Positions 9,816-18,686 are shown, counted from the first letter of the stretch. The stretch: DNA of 37,677 nucleotides from Fidelibacterota bacterium (GCA_012964235.1 DTUJ01000157.1:1-37677), one strand, 5' to 3'. The notes: generated by a model not told the origin, from the sequence alone. A program made the numbers and translations.

Positions 9816-10811
9816 ATGTCAGATTTTAGTTTAACTGAGATCAATGAAAGGATTTCACGGGAATCCACCTTTGTTGATGATATAAAAAAAGCTCTCAAAG
9901 AAGTTATTGTTGGCCAAGAAGAATTAGTGAACCGGATTCTGATTGGTATGTTGGCGAATGGGCATATTTTGTTGGAGGGAGTCCCAGGATTGGCCAAAAC
10001 ACTGGTTGTAAAGTCATTAGCCCAATTAATTGATACGAAATTTCAACGGATTCAATTTACACCCGATATGCTGCCGGCAGATTTAATTGGTACTCTTATT
10101 TATAACCAGCACACAGGGAAATTTGATACAAGAAAAGGACCGATATTCGCAAACGTCATCCTTGCTGATGAAATTAACCGTGCACCATCAAAAGTGCAGA
10201 GTGCTCTCCTTGAAGCGATGCAGGAACGTCAGACAACCATCGGAAAAGAAACTTATTTGATGGATGCACCATTTTTAGTTCTTGCGACCCAAAATCCGAT
10301 AGAACAGGAAGGCACGTATCCCTTACCAGAAGCCCAGACTGATCGTTTTATGCTGAAAGTAAGAGTAGATTATCCATCCATAGATGAAGAAAGACTAATA
10401 CTCCGCAAAGCTGCCAGAACTCAAATTGATACTGTATTGACACCGGTAGTAAATCAACAACAGCTTTTGAAGGCTCAAAAAGTAATAGATGATATTTATG
10501 TTGATCAGAAAATAGAGGAGTATGTATTAAATCTTGTGTTTTCTACAAGGAATCCTGATAAATACGAGTTGAAGGATCTGGAGGGACTTATTGAATATGG
10601 AGGATCCCCGCGAGCATCAATTAATCTGATCTTGGCAGCAAAATCCAGAGCGTTTTTAGAACATCGTGGATATGTAACTCCTGAAGACATACGTTATATT
10701 GGAGCGGATGTTCTTCGCCATAGAATCATTTTAACCTACGAAGCCGAAGCGGAAGAGATCACTTCAGAGGATATTATTCGGAGATTGTTTGAAACGATTG
10801 AGATCCCTTAA
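9816..10811 (+). CDS. MoxR-family AAA+ ATPase
   Basis: This 331-residue protein is a typical MoxR: Walker A GVPGLAKT, Walker B ILADEINRAPSKVQSALLEAM region, sensor ATQNPIEQEGTYPLPEAQ with a downstream TDRF motif, and a C-terminal lid domain. MoxR ATPases act as chaperone-like factors, usually with partners carrying von Willebrand-type domains. The next gene encodes such a partner (DUF58), about 90 bp downstream. It begins 12 bp after the TPR lipoprotein gene, so cotranscription with the envelope genes is possible. The substrate is unknown. Confidence 0.95.
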   Translation: MSDFSLTEINERISRESTFVDDIKKALKEVIVGQEELVNRILIGMLANGHILLEGVPGLAKTLVVKSLAQLIDTKFQRIQFTPDMLPADLIGTLIYNQHTGKFDTRKGPIFANVILADEINRAPSKVQSALLEAMQERQTTIGKETYLMDAPFLVLATQNPIEQEGTYPLPEAQTDRFMLKVRVDYPSIDEERLILRKAARTQIDTVLTPVVNQQQLLKAQKVIDDIYVDQKIEEYVLNLVFSTRNPDKYELKDLEGLIEYGGSPRASINLILAAKSRAFLEHRGYVTPEDIRYIGADVLRHRIILTYEAEAEEITSEDIIRRLFETIEIP

Positions 10812-10900
10812 AAATAAGTAGGATTAATTCAGTTCATTCCAATTAAATGGTGCGTTTCCATTAACGCAAACAGTCATCTAACTTATAGTCAATTGTAGCG

Positions 10901-11776
10901 ATGATCCCGAAAGAAATTCTGCAAAAAGTACGACGAATTGAAATCCGAACACGAGGGGTGGTAAATAATCTGTTTGGGGGAGAATACCATTCCGTTTTTA
11001 AGGGGAGAGGAATGACCTTTTCTGAGGTCCGTGAATACCAACCAGGAGATGATATCCGCCTTATTGATTGGAATGTGACGGCAAGAACTGGTTCACCATT
11101 TGTAAAGATATTTGAAGAAGAAAGAGAGTTGACTGTTTTTCTTTTGGTGGATGTGAGCCGCTCCGGTCATTTTGGAACTATTGAGAAATTCAAGACGGAA
11201 ATCGGAGCAGAAATCGGAGCTGTCCTCGGATTCTCAGCGATTAAAAACAATGACAAGGTTGGTGTGATTCTTTTTAGTGATGATGTTGAGAAATATATAG
11301 CTCCAAAGAAAGGGAAATCCCATGTATTGCGGGTTATACGAGAATTGCTGTATCATAAACCCCAGGGCAAAGGAACTTCCATAAACAAAGCTCTCGATTT
11401 TCTCCTCAAAATTTCAAAACGTCAAAGTGTTGTCTTTCTCATTTCTGATTTCCAGGATGATGGATACTGGAGAACACTTCGCATTGCAAACCGAAAGCAC
11501 GATTTAATTGGAATTTACCTTTTTGACCAATTAGAAGTTGAGTTTCCTGATATGGGTCTAGTAAAGGTTCATGATCCTGAAACAGAGAAGGAAGTGTGGA
11601 TTGATACACGTTCCTATCAGGAACGATTGAACTACAACCGTACTATGAAGGAAAGATTAGAAAAGCTGAAAAAGGAAAGTGAACGAATAAAATTTGATCT
11701 TATCACAGTTTCTACCACAGAAGATTATGTAGAGCCACTCATGTCCTTTTTTAAACAACGTGAAAAGCGGTTTTAA
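10901..11776 (+). CDS. DUF58 domain protein (MoxR partner)
   Basis: The 291-residue protein matches the DUF58 family: GRGMTFSEVREYQPGDDIR, then IDWNVTARTGSPFVK, then a vWA-like segment with a DxSxS metal-site motif (DVSRS). There is no transmembrane segment, so it is probably cytosolic or peripheral. MoxR-DUF58 pairs are widespread in FCB bacteria and are linked to envelope stress and aerotolerance (Bat operons). Here no vWA genes batA/batB follow. A small inverted repeat (10851-10868) lies in the gap before it. Confidence 0.92.
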   Translation: MIPKEILQKVRRIEIRTRGVVNNLFGGEYHSVFKGRGMTFSEVREYQPGDDIRLIDWNVTARTGSPFVKIFEEERELTVFLLVDVSRSGHFGTIEKFKTEIGAEIGAVLGFSAIKNNDKVGVILFSDDVEKYIAPKKGKSHVLRVIRELLYHKPQGKGTSINKALDFLLKISKRQSVVFLISDFQDDGYWRTLRIANRKHDLIGIYLFDQLEVEFPDMGLVKVHDPETEKEVWIDTRSYQERLNYNRTMKERLEKLKKESERIKFDLITVSTTEDYVEPLMSFFKQREKRF

Positions 11777-11784
11777 GTTATCTT

Positions 11785-12708
11785 ATGTATTACAGATTAT
11801 TTAGATATTTTTTTTGCTTGGTATGTATTTTATTTGTGATCAGTTGCAGCAAAGATTCTCAAATTGAATCATTTCATATAAAAGCAGAAGTGGATACTAC
11901 AAAGGCTACAATCGGCGATATTGTATCCCTGAGAATTATAGCTGAAGAATCTGACGGCCTGCATTTATCTTTCCCCGATATGGAAGATTCTGAATTCTTT
12001 GAAATTCGGCAGAAGCAGTATTTGAAAAAGGGAAAAGGAGTTGTATTTAACATTGTGTTTTGGGATACAGGTCGGCTTGAAATTCCACCTTATCCTATAG
12101 AAATTATGAAAGCTGATAATACCGTTGACTATATCATGGAGACTGATCCGTTTTTTATCACAGTCTACTCAACGATAAAAAATTCGGATGGTAAAGATTT
12201 GAAGCCAATTAAAGAGCCCGTCCCGGTTACCACACCAATTTCATACAGAAAAATTATTTTATCGATAGTCTTTCTTTTGCTGTTTGGATATATGGTTTAT
12301 CTTTGGACAAGGAGAATTCAAATTGAAAAGAGAAAAGAAATAATACAGAACATAATTCCTCCTCCGTATGAGGAAGCATTGGACAGTCTTGAGTTAATAA
12401 AAAAAGTTTGCGATGTAAAGAAATTTTATGTGGAATTATCCTATCTCCTTCGTAAATATGTTGAGTCAAGCATTTATATTAAAACCCTGGAAATGACAAC
12501 AGAAGAGATTGATTCTTACAGTTCATTAATTCAAATGGAAACATACCTTTTGAAAGAGTGGATAGAATTACTAAAACGATCTGACCTTATTAAATATGCG
12601 AAACAGATTCCTGAAGAAAATAAACGGGAAAATGATTTAGAATGGTCAAGACAATTTATTACTTTGACAAACAATTACTGGAGAAAACTTCAAGTAGGCG
12701 TGTCGTGA
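11785..12708 (+). CDS. Membrane-anchored lipoprotein with BatD/DUF4381-like architecture
   Basis: The product has 307 residues. An N-terminal signal ends in a lipobox-like VISC (cysteine 21). A beta-rich extracytoplasmic domain follows to about residue 150 (ATIGDIVSLRI, DTGRLEIPPYPIEI). One transmembrane helix (about 155-173, ILSIVFLLLFGYMVYLW) leads to a helical cytoplasmic part (FYVELSYLLRKYVE, TLEMTTEEID). This layout resembles BatD/DUF4381 proteins that accompany MoxR and DUF58. The start follows the DUF58 stop by 8 bp, so the three probably form one operon. Identity is moderate: the architecture is seen, the family name is inferred. Confidence 0.75.
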   Translation: MYYRLFRYFFCLVCILFVISCSKDSQIESFHIKAEVDTTKATIGDIVSLRIIAEESDGLHLSFPDMEDSEFFEIRQKQYLKKGKGVVFNIVFWDTGRLEIPPYPIEIMKADNTVDYIMETDPFFITVYSTIKNSDGKDLKPIKEPVPVTTPISYRKIILSIVFLLLFGYMVYLWTRRIQIEKRKEIIQNIIPPPYEEALDSLELIKKVCDVKKFYVELSYLLRKYVESSIYIKTLEMTTEEIDSYSSLIQMETYLLKEWIELLKRSDLIKYAKQIPEENKRENDLEWSRQFITLTNNYWRKLQVGVS

Positions 12709-12804
12709 GAATTAAAACAAAAAACACAAATGATGTGGAGAGAATTCGTAAATTTGAATTCTTATTGGCAATCGGTAAATTATTGTGAAAAATTAAGGAT
12801 AATT

Positions 12805-13365
12805 TTGGGTACAACAGCAGAGATTCGAAATAATGCAGTTCTTCTTCATAAGGGGAAAAGAATGAAAGTGTTGGAATTCCAACATGTAAAACCTGGAAAG
12901 GGAGGGGCTTTTGTCCGAACAAAGTTGAAGGATATTCAGACCGGTAAAATAATTGATGAAACCTTCAATGCCGGAGCTCGGATAGAAATTATACGAGTTG
13001 AGGTGAAGCCTATGCAATACCTGTATAATGATGGGGATTTTTTTATTTTTATGGATAATAAAACTTATGACCAGATAACTGTTTCTGAATCTACAATTAA
13101 TCGTGGAAAGGATTTTTTAGTGGCAGGGATGAATGTGGATTTATTATTTGATGGTCAGGAAATATTGGATATTCGTATTCCTGCTCATGTCGTTTTACAA
13201 GTTACTGACACAGAGCCGGGGTTTAAGGGGAATACAGCAACGGGTGCTACAAAACCAGCAACTTTGGAAACCGGATTTATAATTCAGGTACCTTTATTTG
13301 TGAGTTCTGATGACAAAATAAAAATTGATACCCGTACTGGTCAATATATAGAACGCGCAAAATAA
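12805..13365 (+). CDS. efp: Elongation factor P
   Basis: EF-P relieves ribosomes stalled at proline runs. I place the start at TTG 12805, giving 186 residues (E. coli has 188), preceded by AAGGAT at 12794-12799. An in-frame ATG at 12730 would add 25 residues that look unlike any EF-P N terminus. Domain I carries EFQHVKPGKGGAFVRTKLK; the lysine at the loop tip (K32 in this numbering) is the position modified by beta-lysylation in EpmA-type organisms. The OB domains follow, ending in DTRTGQYIERAK. No modification enzyme is in the window. accB follows after 38 bp, an order common in many bacteria. Confidence 0.96.
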   Translation: MGTTAEIRNNAVLLHKGKRMKVLEFQHVKPGKGGAFVRTKLKDIQTGKIIDETFNAGARIEIIRVEVKPMQYLYNDGDFFIFMDNKTYDQITVSESTINRGKDFLVAGMNVDLLFDGQEILDIRIPAHVVLQVTDTEPGFKGNTATGATKPATLETGFIIQVPLFVSSDDKIKIDTRTGQYIERAK

Positions 13366-13403
13366 TTTTATTAAACTTGTGAAAAAAGTAACTGGAGAAA
13401 CTT

Positions 13404-13868
13404 ATGTGGCAGGATAAGATAAAAGAAATTATTTATTTATTAGAAAATTCCACAGTGAATGAAATAGACTTAACCTTTTGGGGCCGCCGGTTCCGAGTGG
13501 TTAAAAGTCCACCAGAGGTATTGTCTGATGATCTTGATTCAGGTAGTACTGTACGTGTGGAGACACCAATTTCATCTGATGTTTCTGAACCTCCTTCTGA
13601 ATCGTCCCCAAAACTGCCAAAAGATGGAATTGAGGTTTTTTCACCTATGCCTGGAACTTTCTATCGATCTCCAGGCCCGGATAAAGATCCTTTTGTAAAA
13701 GAAGGTGATCAAGTGGATAAAGGAGACACTCTGTGTATTATCGAAGCAATGAAGATTATGAATGAGATTGAAGTGGAGTCCAACGGGGTTATTCAAAGTG
13801 TCTTAGTAAAAGATGGGGCACCAGTGGAATATGATCAACCGCTTTTTATTCTTAGCTCTTCATCCTGA
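13404..13868 (+). CDS. accB: Biotin carboxyl carrier protein of acetyl-CoA carboxylase
   Basis: The 154-residue protein has a short helical N terminus, a Pro/Ser-rich linker (about 50-75) and a C-terminal biotinyl domain. The biotin attachment motif [10 protein letters not shown] places the biotinylated lysine at residue 117. It carries the carboxyl group from biotin carboxylase to the carboxyltransferase that makes malonyl-CoA for fatty acids. accC follows 6 bp downstream. A GGAG sequence lies 8 bp before the ATG. The carboxyltransferase genes accA/accD are not here. Confidence 0.97.
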   Translation: MWQDKIKEIIYLLENSTVNEIDLTFWGRRFRVVKSPPEVLSDDLDSGSTVRVETPISSDVSEPPSESSPKLPKDGIEVFSPMPGTFYRSPGPDKDPFVKEGDQVDKGDTLCIIEAMKIMNEIEVESNGVIQSVLVKDGAPVEYDQPLFILSSSS

Positions 13869-13874
13869 GCCTGA

Positions 13875-15263
13875 ATGTTTAACAAAATACTGATTGCAAA
13901 CCGAGGCGAGATTGCCCTGCGGATTATTCGATCCTGCCATGAATTGGGGATAAAAACAGTTGCTGTGTATTCCACAGTTGATAAATTTTCCCTTCATGTA
14001 AGATTTGCCAATGAAGCGGTTTGTATCGGACCGGGTCCCAGTTCTGAAAGTTATTTGAATATACCGCGGATTATTGCAGCAGGCGAGATTACGAATGCTG
14101 ACGCAATTCATCCAGGATATGGATTTTTAGCAGAGAGTGCAGACTTTTCCCGAATTTGTCAAAAAAATGGTTTTTCCTTTATTGGTCCGTCCCCGGAAAT
14201 CATCAATGCAATGGGAGATAAAGCTCAGGCAAAAGCCACCATGGAAAAGGCTGGAGTGCAAGTTATTCCTGGCAGTGATGGAATACTCCCCGGTCCTACC
14301 GAAGCCAGTAAATTGGCAGAGAAGATGGGATATCCAGTCATGTTGAAAGCAACTGCTGGAGGAGGAGGAAGGGGCATGCGCCTAGTCCGTAATCCCGAAG
14401 AAATGGAGAAAATGTTCATTACAGCTCAATCCGAAGCAAATATAGCTTTTGAAAATGGGGATTTATACTTGGAAAAATTTATTGAAACCCCCCGTCATAT
14501 TGAAATTCAAATCATCGGGGATATCCATGGAAACGTTGCTCACCTTGGCGAGAGGGAGTGCTCTATTCAACGACGCCATCAGAAATTAGTGGAGGAATCT
14601 CCATCAGCGGTTGTAGATGTAGAATTAAGAAAACGAATGGGTGAGGCTGCTATCCATGGTGCAAAAAAAATTGGATACATCGGTGTTGGGACAATGGAGT
14701 TCCTTTTGGACAAGAAAAAAGAATTTTTCTTTATGGAAATGAACACACGGATTCAGGTTGAACATACGGTGACAGAGATGGTGACAGGGGCAGACCTGAT
14801 AAAACAGCAAATTCGTATGTATGCAGGTGAGAGGTATCCTGCCTATTTAGATACTTTACAGCTTCGTGGTCATTCCATCGAATGCAGGATTAATGCGGAA
14901 GACCCTGATAGAAATTTTATTCCATCTCCAGGAACAATTACCAGTTTTCATATGCCCGGAGGAAAAGGAGTTCGAGTAGATACACATTCCTATGTAGGAT
15001 ATGAAATACCAACAGATTATGATTCTCTGATAGCAAAACTTATTGTTCAAGCAAGTAACCGTGATCGTGCTATTAACAGGATGCAGTGCGCTCTGGAAGA
15101 GTGTATAATTGAAGGACCAAAAACAACTATTCCATTCCATGAAGCAATCATGCGTGATAAAGAATTCAAAAAAGGGAACTTTGATACAAGTTTTCTGGAA
15201 ACATTTGAATACAGCTCAAATGGAACAATTGAAAAGGTAGAAGAGGATAGGGAGCAGCATTGA
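13875..15263 (+). CDS. accC: Biotin carboxylase subunit of acetyl-CoA carboxylase
   Basis: The 462-residue ATP-grasp enzyme starts [16 protein letters not shown], typical of AccC. It shows the glycine-rich loop [14 protein letters not shown], the [12 protein letters not shown] segment, and the catalytic [18 protein letters not shown] stretch. It carboxylates biotin on AccB with ATP and bicarbonate. The usual AccC length is about 450. Its stop codon overlaps the next start by 4 bp (TTGA), so it is translationally coupled to gcvH. Confidence 0.97.
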   Translation: MFNKILIANRGEIALRIIRSCHELGIKTVAVYSTVDKFSLHVRFANEAVCIGPGPSSESYLNIPRIIAAGEITNADAIHPGYGFLAESADFSRICQKNGFSFIGPSPEIINAMGDKAQAKATMEKAGVQVIPGSDGILPGPTEASKLAEKMGYPVMLKATAGGGGRGMRLVRNPEEMEKMFITAQSEANIAFENGDLYLEKFIETPRHIEIQIIGDIHGNVAHLGERECSIQRRHQKLVEESPSAVVDVELRKRMGEAAIHGAKKIGYIGVGTMEFLLDKKKEFFFMEMNTRIQVEHTVTEMVTGADLIKQQIRMYAGERYPAYLDTLQLRGHSIECRINAEDPDRNFIPSPGTITSFHMPGGKGVRVDTHSYVGYEIPTDYDSLIAKLIVQASNRDRAINRMQCALEECIIEGPKTTIPFHEAIMRDKEFKKGNFDTSFLETFEYSSNGTIEKVEEDREQH

Positions 15264-15637
15264 AGATTCCCCAAGATTTAGTATACACAAAAGAACATGA
15301 ATGGATTCAGGTTAATGACAATATTTTAACAATTGGAATTACTGATTTTGCCCAAGGAGAGTTGGGGGATATAATTTTTGTAGAATTCCCAGAAATTGGT
15401 GAGGAATTCCAAAAAGATGATCCCTTCGGGACCATAGAAGCTGTTAAAACAGTCGCGGACATTTTCGCTCCGGTGCAAGGAAAAATAATTGAGATCAATC
15501 ATGATATTGAAAATTCTCCAGAGGTCATTAATACGGATCCTTATGGAGATGGATGGTTGGTGAAGATTGAGATAACAGAACATATGGTTAGTGATGGATT
15601 ATTGTCACCGGAAGATTATGAATTATTGCTGAGTTAG
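15260..15637 (+). CDS. gcvH: Glycine cleavage system H protein
   Basis: The 125-residue lipoyl carrier starts with TTG, overlapping the accC stop; GGGAG at 15250-15254 serves as its ribosome-binding site. The N terminus ([10 protein letters not shown]) and the lipoylation motif [12 protein letters not shown], with lysine 63, are clear. GcvH shuttles the aminomethyl group between glycine cleavage subunits and can act as a lipoyl relay. gcvT and gcvP are absent from this window, so it stands alone between accC and a prenyl-ether lipid gene, abutting the latter with no gap. Confidence 0.95.
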   Translation: MKIPQDLVYTKEHEWIQVNDNILTIGITDFAQGELGDIIFVEFPEIGEEFQKDDPFGTIEAVKTVADIFAPVQGKIIEINHDIENSPEVINTDPYGDGWLVKIEITEHMVSDGLLSPEDYELLLS

Positions 15638-16387
15638 ATGAAAAATATTTACAAATATTTGTTAGAGACTTGTGAAAGAAAAGGAGCTGGACATATTGTT
15701 CTGATCGATCCGGACCGAAAAAATGACGGGTCATTTGAAACCTATGTAGAGATTGTAAATAATTCTGGCGCAGATGCAATTTTCATCGGTGGGAGTCTAA
15801 TGATGGATGGACAGTTCCATGAAAGGGTGGCAAAGATAAAAGCACTGTCCAATGTTCCCATTATATTTTTTCCCGGTGGTGCAAACCAACTGAATGAACA
15901 TTATGATGCCATCCTTTTCATGTCTCTTCTTTCTGGACGGAATCCCCAATATTTAATTGGTGAGCAGGTAGTGTCAGCACCAATTATCAGTGATTTGAAG
16001 ATCGAAACGATTCCCACTGGTTATCTTCTGCTTGATGGAGGTGGAAAATCTACCGTGGAATTTATGAGTGCGTCACATCCCATTCCATTGAATCGTACTG
16101 ATATAACAGAAGCTCATGCCTTGGCAGCTCAGTATCTTGGTATGAAACTTGTTTATTTGGAAGCCGGCAGTGGAGCACAAACCCCGGTTCCGACCGAAAC
16201 AATTCAAACGCTATCTGAAAAAGTGGATATACCTTTGATTGTAGGTGGCGGGATCCGGACACCGGAAGATGCTGAGAAACGTGTGCGCTCCGGTGCTAGT
16301 TTTATCGTAACCGGAACAGTGCTGGAAACATCCGACAGTTCCTCTCTGATGCAAGAACTTGCAAGTGCGATTCATGTAAAGGAATAA
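15638..16387 (+). CDS. Geranylgeranylglyceryl/heptaprenylglyceryl phosphate synthase-like protein (group II GGGPS)
   Basis: This 249-residue TIM-barrel prenyltransferase shows HIVLIDPDRK (Asp24 a likely Mg ligand), AIFIGGSL, FFPGGANQL, YLEAGSGA (173-180), PLIVGGGIR (about 199-207) and VTGTVLE. These match the GGGPS/PcrB family, closest in pattern to the group II enzymes of archaea and FCB bacteria. The family joins a polyprenyl diphosphate to sn-glycerol-1-phosphate, the first ether bond of archaeal-type lipids. The prenyl chain length cannot be read from sequence. It directly follows gcvH and precedes gmhA by 2 bp. I am confident of the family, less so of substrate and physiological role. 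Confidence 0.88.
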   Translation: MKNIYKYLLETCERKGAGHIVLIDPDRKNDGSFETYVEIVNNSGADAIFIGGSLMMDGQFHERVAKIKALSNVPIIFFPGGANQLNEHYDAILFMSLLSGRNPQYLIGEQVVSAPIISDLKIETIPTGYLLLDGGGKSTVEFMSASHPIPLNRTDITEAHALAAQYLGMKLVYLEAGSGAQTPVPTETIQTLSEKVDIPLIVGGGIRTPEDAEKRVRSGASFIVTGTVLETSDSSSLMQELASAIHVKE

Positions 16388-16389
16388 AG

Positions 16390-16965
16390 ATGACAATCAG
16401 AGAAAATATTGCAAGGCAATTGGTTGAAAGTGCTGAAACAAAAAAGGAGATGGTAGAATTATGCCTGTCCGATATTGAAAAGGCAGCAGAATTAATGATT
16501 GGAGCAGTACAAAAGAAGAAGAAAATTCTCTGGTGTGGAAATGGAGGAAGTGCTGCCCAGTGCCAACACCTTTCAACTGAATTGGTTGGGGGTCTTCGGT
16601 CTCATGACCGTAAAGCAATTCCATCAGTTTCTCTGACAACGGATTCTTCCCTTTTGACAGCATGGACGAATGATTCCGATTTTGAAACGGTATTTTCCCG
16701 ACAGGTAGAAGCTCTGGGAGAAGCAGGGGATGTTTTAGTTGCTCTCTCTACCAGTGGAAATTCTAAAAATGTAATTGAAGCTGTCAAATGTGCAGATACT
16801 ATGGGCATTCACTCTATTGTTTTAACGGGGAAATCCGGTGGATTATTATCAAACGGCGGGTCAGTGACAATCCGAATTCCAAGTGATGATACACAACGCA
16901 TCCAAGAAGGACATATTACCGCAGGGCACATTCTTTGCGAGTTAGTGGAAAATTCAATCAGGTGA
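16390..16965 (+). CDS. gmhA: Phosphoheptose (sedoheptulose 7-phosphate) isomerase
   Basis: The 191-residue SIS-domain protein carries the GmhA signature WCGNGGSAAQCQHLSTELVG and a C-terminal EGHITAGHILCELVE. It converts sedoheptulose 7-phosphate to D-glycero-D-manno-heptose 7-phosphate, the first step to the ADP-heptose of the LPS core. This supports an LPS-bearing outer membrane. Related SIS proteins of the DiaA type resemble it, but the histidine/glutamate pattern (QEGHI..GHILCELVE) fits GmhA. No other heptose genes are nearby. Confidence 0.9.
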   Translation: MTIRENIARQLVESAETKKEMVELCLSDIEKAAELMIGAVQKKKKILWCGNGGSAAQCQHLSTELVGGLRSHDRKAIPSVSLTTDSSLLTAWTNDSDFETVFSRQVEALGEAGDVLVALSTSGNSKNVIEAVKCADTMGIHSIVLTGKSGGLLSNGGSVTIRIPSDDTQRIQEGHITAGHILCELVENSIR

Positions 16966-16988
16966 AATGAATTTTGGTTTGAGTTTTT

Positions 16989-17894
16989 ATGGAAACATAT
17001 CTTGAAGATTACATCACTATGCTTCGTGTTGAAAAGAATTTATCCCCCAAATCTATTGAAGCCTATAAGAGAGACTTGACACGGTACATAGATTTTCTGG
17101 AAGAGGAAAAGGATATAAACAATTTGGAGGAAATTAGCCCGAAGCATATTCGGGGGTTCATTCGTGTCCTGAACGATGCTCACTTGGCACCAGCAAGTAT
17201 CACCAGGGCTTTTTCTTCCATAAGGTCTTATCATTCCTTTTTGTCTGGAGAAAATTTAGTACAGCAAAATCCTTCCCAATTGCTGGATGCACCTAAACCA
17301 TCCCGGAAGCTACCAGTAGTCTTGGCGGTAGAAGAAGTCAATAGAATCCTTGGTGTTATTGATACTGCTAAATCCCTTGGAAGACGAGATCTGGCAATTT
17401 TGGAAGTCCTTTATTCAGCTGGAGTGAGAGTAAGTGAATTGTGTGATTTAAGAATGATAGATTTATTTTTGGATTCGGAAACGATTCGAGTGACTGGCAA
17501 GGGCAACAAAGAGCGCCTTGTGCCCATAGGTCCCTTGGCACGGGAATGCATAAATAATTACCTGAAATATGAAAGACCAACCTTATCAAAAAAAGATAAG
17601 AACCTTGGAAAAATATTCCTCAGCAGGAATGGACGACCACTAACACGCATGGCGGTGAACATCATTTTTAACAAATGGGTTAAAGCTTCTGGAATCAAGA
17701 GAAAAGTGAGTCCCCATACATTTAGACATTCATTTGCCACTCATCTTTTGGAAAGGGGAGCCGATCTTCGTGTTGTACAGGAAATGCTGGGACATGTAGA
17801 TATTTCTACGACCCAAATATATACTCACCTGGATAAAGAACACTTGAAAGAAGTTCATCGAACATTTCATCCATTTGAGAAAAAGGGAAAATAA
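16989..17894 (+). CDS. Tyrosine recombinase XerC/XerD
   Basis: This 301-residue recombinase has the SAM-like N-terminal core-binding domain (YITMLRVEKNLSPKSIEAY) and a complete catalytic set: Arg147 (GVRVSELC), Lys171 (GKGNKERLVP), His243 and Arg246 (HTFRHSFATHLL), His269 (LGHVDIS) and the nucleophile Tyr278 (IYTH). It resolves chromosome dimers at dif sites. XerC and XerD cannot be told apart here, and no dif-like site was searched for successfully. It lies inside a housekeeping operon, so it is not a mobile-element integrase. Confidence 0.95.
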   Translation: METYLEDYITMLRVEKNLSPKSIEAYKRDLTRYIDFLEEEKDINNLEEISPKHIRGFIRVLNDAHLAPASITRAFSSIRSYHSFLSGENLVQQNPSQLLDAPKPSRKLPVVLAVEEVNRILGVIDTAKSLGRRDLAILEVLYSAGVRVSELCDLRMIDLFLDSETIRVTGKGNKERLVPIGPLARECINNYLKYERPTLSKKDKNLGKIFLSRNGRPLTRMAVNIIFNKWVKASGIKRKVSPHTFRHSFATHLLERGADLRVVQEMLGHVDISTTQIYTHLDKEHLKEVHRTFHPFEKKGK

Positions 17895-17913
17895 TAAAAA
17901 GGGAATTTCATAA

Positions 17914-18552
17914 ATGGGAATCTACAGTTTAGATCCCTCAGTACAGGCTATACTAATTCCTGTTTTGGTATTTGCTTTAAGTTTCCATGAGTTTGCCCAC
18001 GGTTGGATGGCTAATCGTCTTGGTGACCCAACTGCTAAGCACCAGGGGCGGTTGACTCTGAATCCGCTTGCTCATCTCGATCTGATGGGTACTCTTATGT
18101 TGTATTTTGCAGGATTTGGTTGGGCAAAACCAGTACCGGTGAATGGAGGAAATTTAGTCAGCCCGCGGACGGATATGATAAAAATTGCTTTTGCGGGCCC
18201 GGCGTCCAATTTGCTATTAGCAGTGATCGGGGGTGTCCTGCTTCGCATATTAATAGGATCATCCTTGTTTCATGAAACAATTATTGTGACGCTAATTTTT
18301 TTCACTCAGATTAATATTGCTCTGGCAGTGTTCAACCTGATTCCTATTCCACCTTTGGATGGTTCACAGATTTTTTCCGGATATATGTTGAATCGCAATC
18401 CAGACCTGGTGATGAAACTTCAGGCTTATGGACCGCAAATATTGTTCGGGATTATCTTGATTGGGTACTTTACTGGGTTTTCAGTAATCTGGATGATCAT
18501 GGGACCCTTGGTGAAAATGTTCATGTTTCTGTTTTCAGGAATTACCCTTTGA
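17914..18552 (+). CDS. Site-2 protease (M50) family integral membrane metalloprotease
   Basis: The 212-residue protein is a small M50 peptidase of the SpoIVFB/YwhC-like group. The zinc motif HEFAH (His25, Glu26, His29) sits in the first helix, and the third ligand is Asp149 in PPLDGSQ. Several membrane helices are evident. There is no PDZ domain, unlike RseP. Such proteases cleave membrane proteins inside the bilayer; no anti-sigma factor substrate is in the window. The stop overlaps the next small gene by 4 bp (TTGA). Confidence 0.92.
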   Translation: MGIYSLDPSVQAILIPVLVFALSFHEFAHGWMANRLGDPTAKHQGRLTLNPLAHLDLMGTLMLYFAGFGWAKPVPVNGGNLVSPRTDMIKIAFAGPASNLLLAVIGGVLLRILIGSSLFHETIIVTLIFFTQINIALAVFNLIPIPPLDGSQIFSGYMLNRNPDLVMKLQAYGPQILFGIILIGYFTGFSVIWMIMGPLVKMFMFLFSGITL

Positions 18553-18686
18553 AACAGAACAGATATTTTCGCAGGATACTTCCTGACAGGCTGGTGAAAC
18601 GTCGTTCCTTGGTTTGGTTGGGGATTATGTTTTTCCTCGTTCTGTATTGTATGTTCTATCTGAAAACGATAGCTCTAGAAGGATAG
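18549..18686 (+). CDS. Small single-pass membrane protein, 45 residues (unrecognised)
   Basis: This short frame has 45 codons plus TAG. It begins with TTG overlapping the M50 stop by 4 bp, exactly as gcvH overlaps accC. AGGA at 18537-18540 is a plausible ribosome-binding site, 8 bp before. The product has a strongly basic N terminus (NRYFRRILPDRLVKRRS) followed by one hydrophobic helix (WLGIMFFLVLYCMFYL), predicting N-in, C-out. The ftcD start lies 5 bp after the stop, and the ftcD ribosome-binding site is inside this gene's end. Fit to the gaps and coupling support translation; I do not recognise the family. It could be a protease partner or an unrelated microprotein. Confidence 0.7.
   Translation: MKQNRYFRRILPDRLVKRRSLVWLGIMFFLVLYCMFYLKTIALEG

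Noticed and set aside
12730-12804. Upstream ATG as efp start
   Set aside because: The 25 extra residues do not resemble EF-P, while TTG 12805 has a ribosome-binding site and gives the family length.
16989-17894. Tyrosine recombinase as sign of an integrated element
   Set aside because: It is XerC/D-like in length and motifs, sits in a housekeeping operon, and no att repeats, tRNA or cargo genes flank it.
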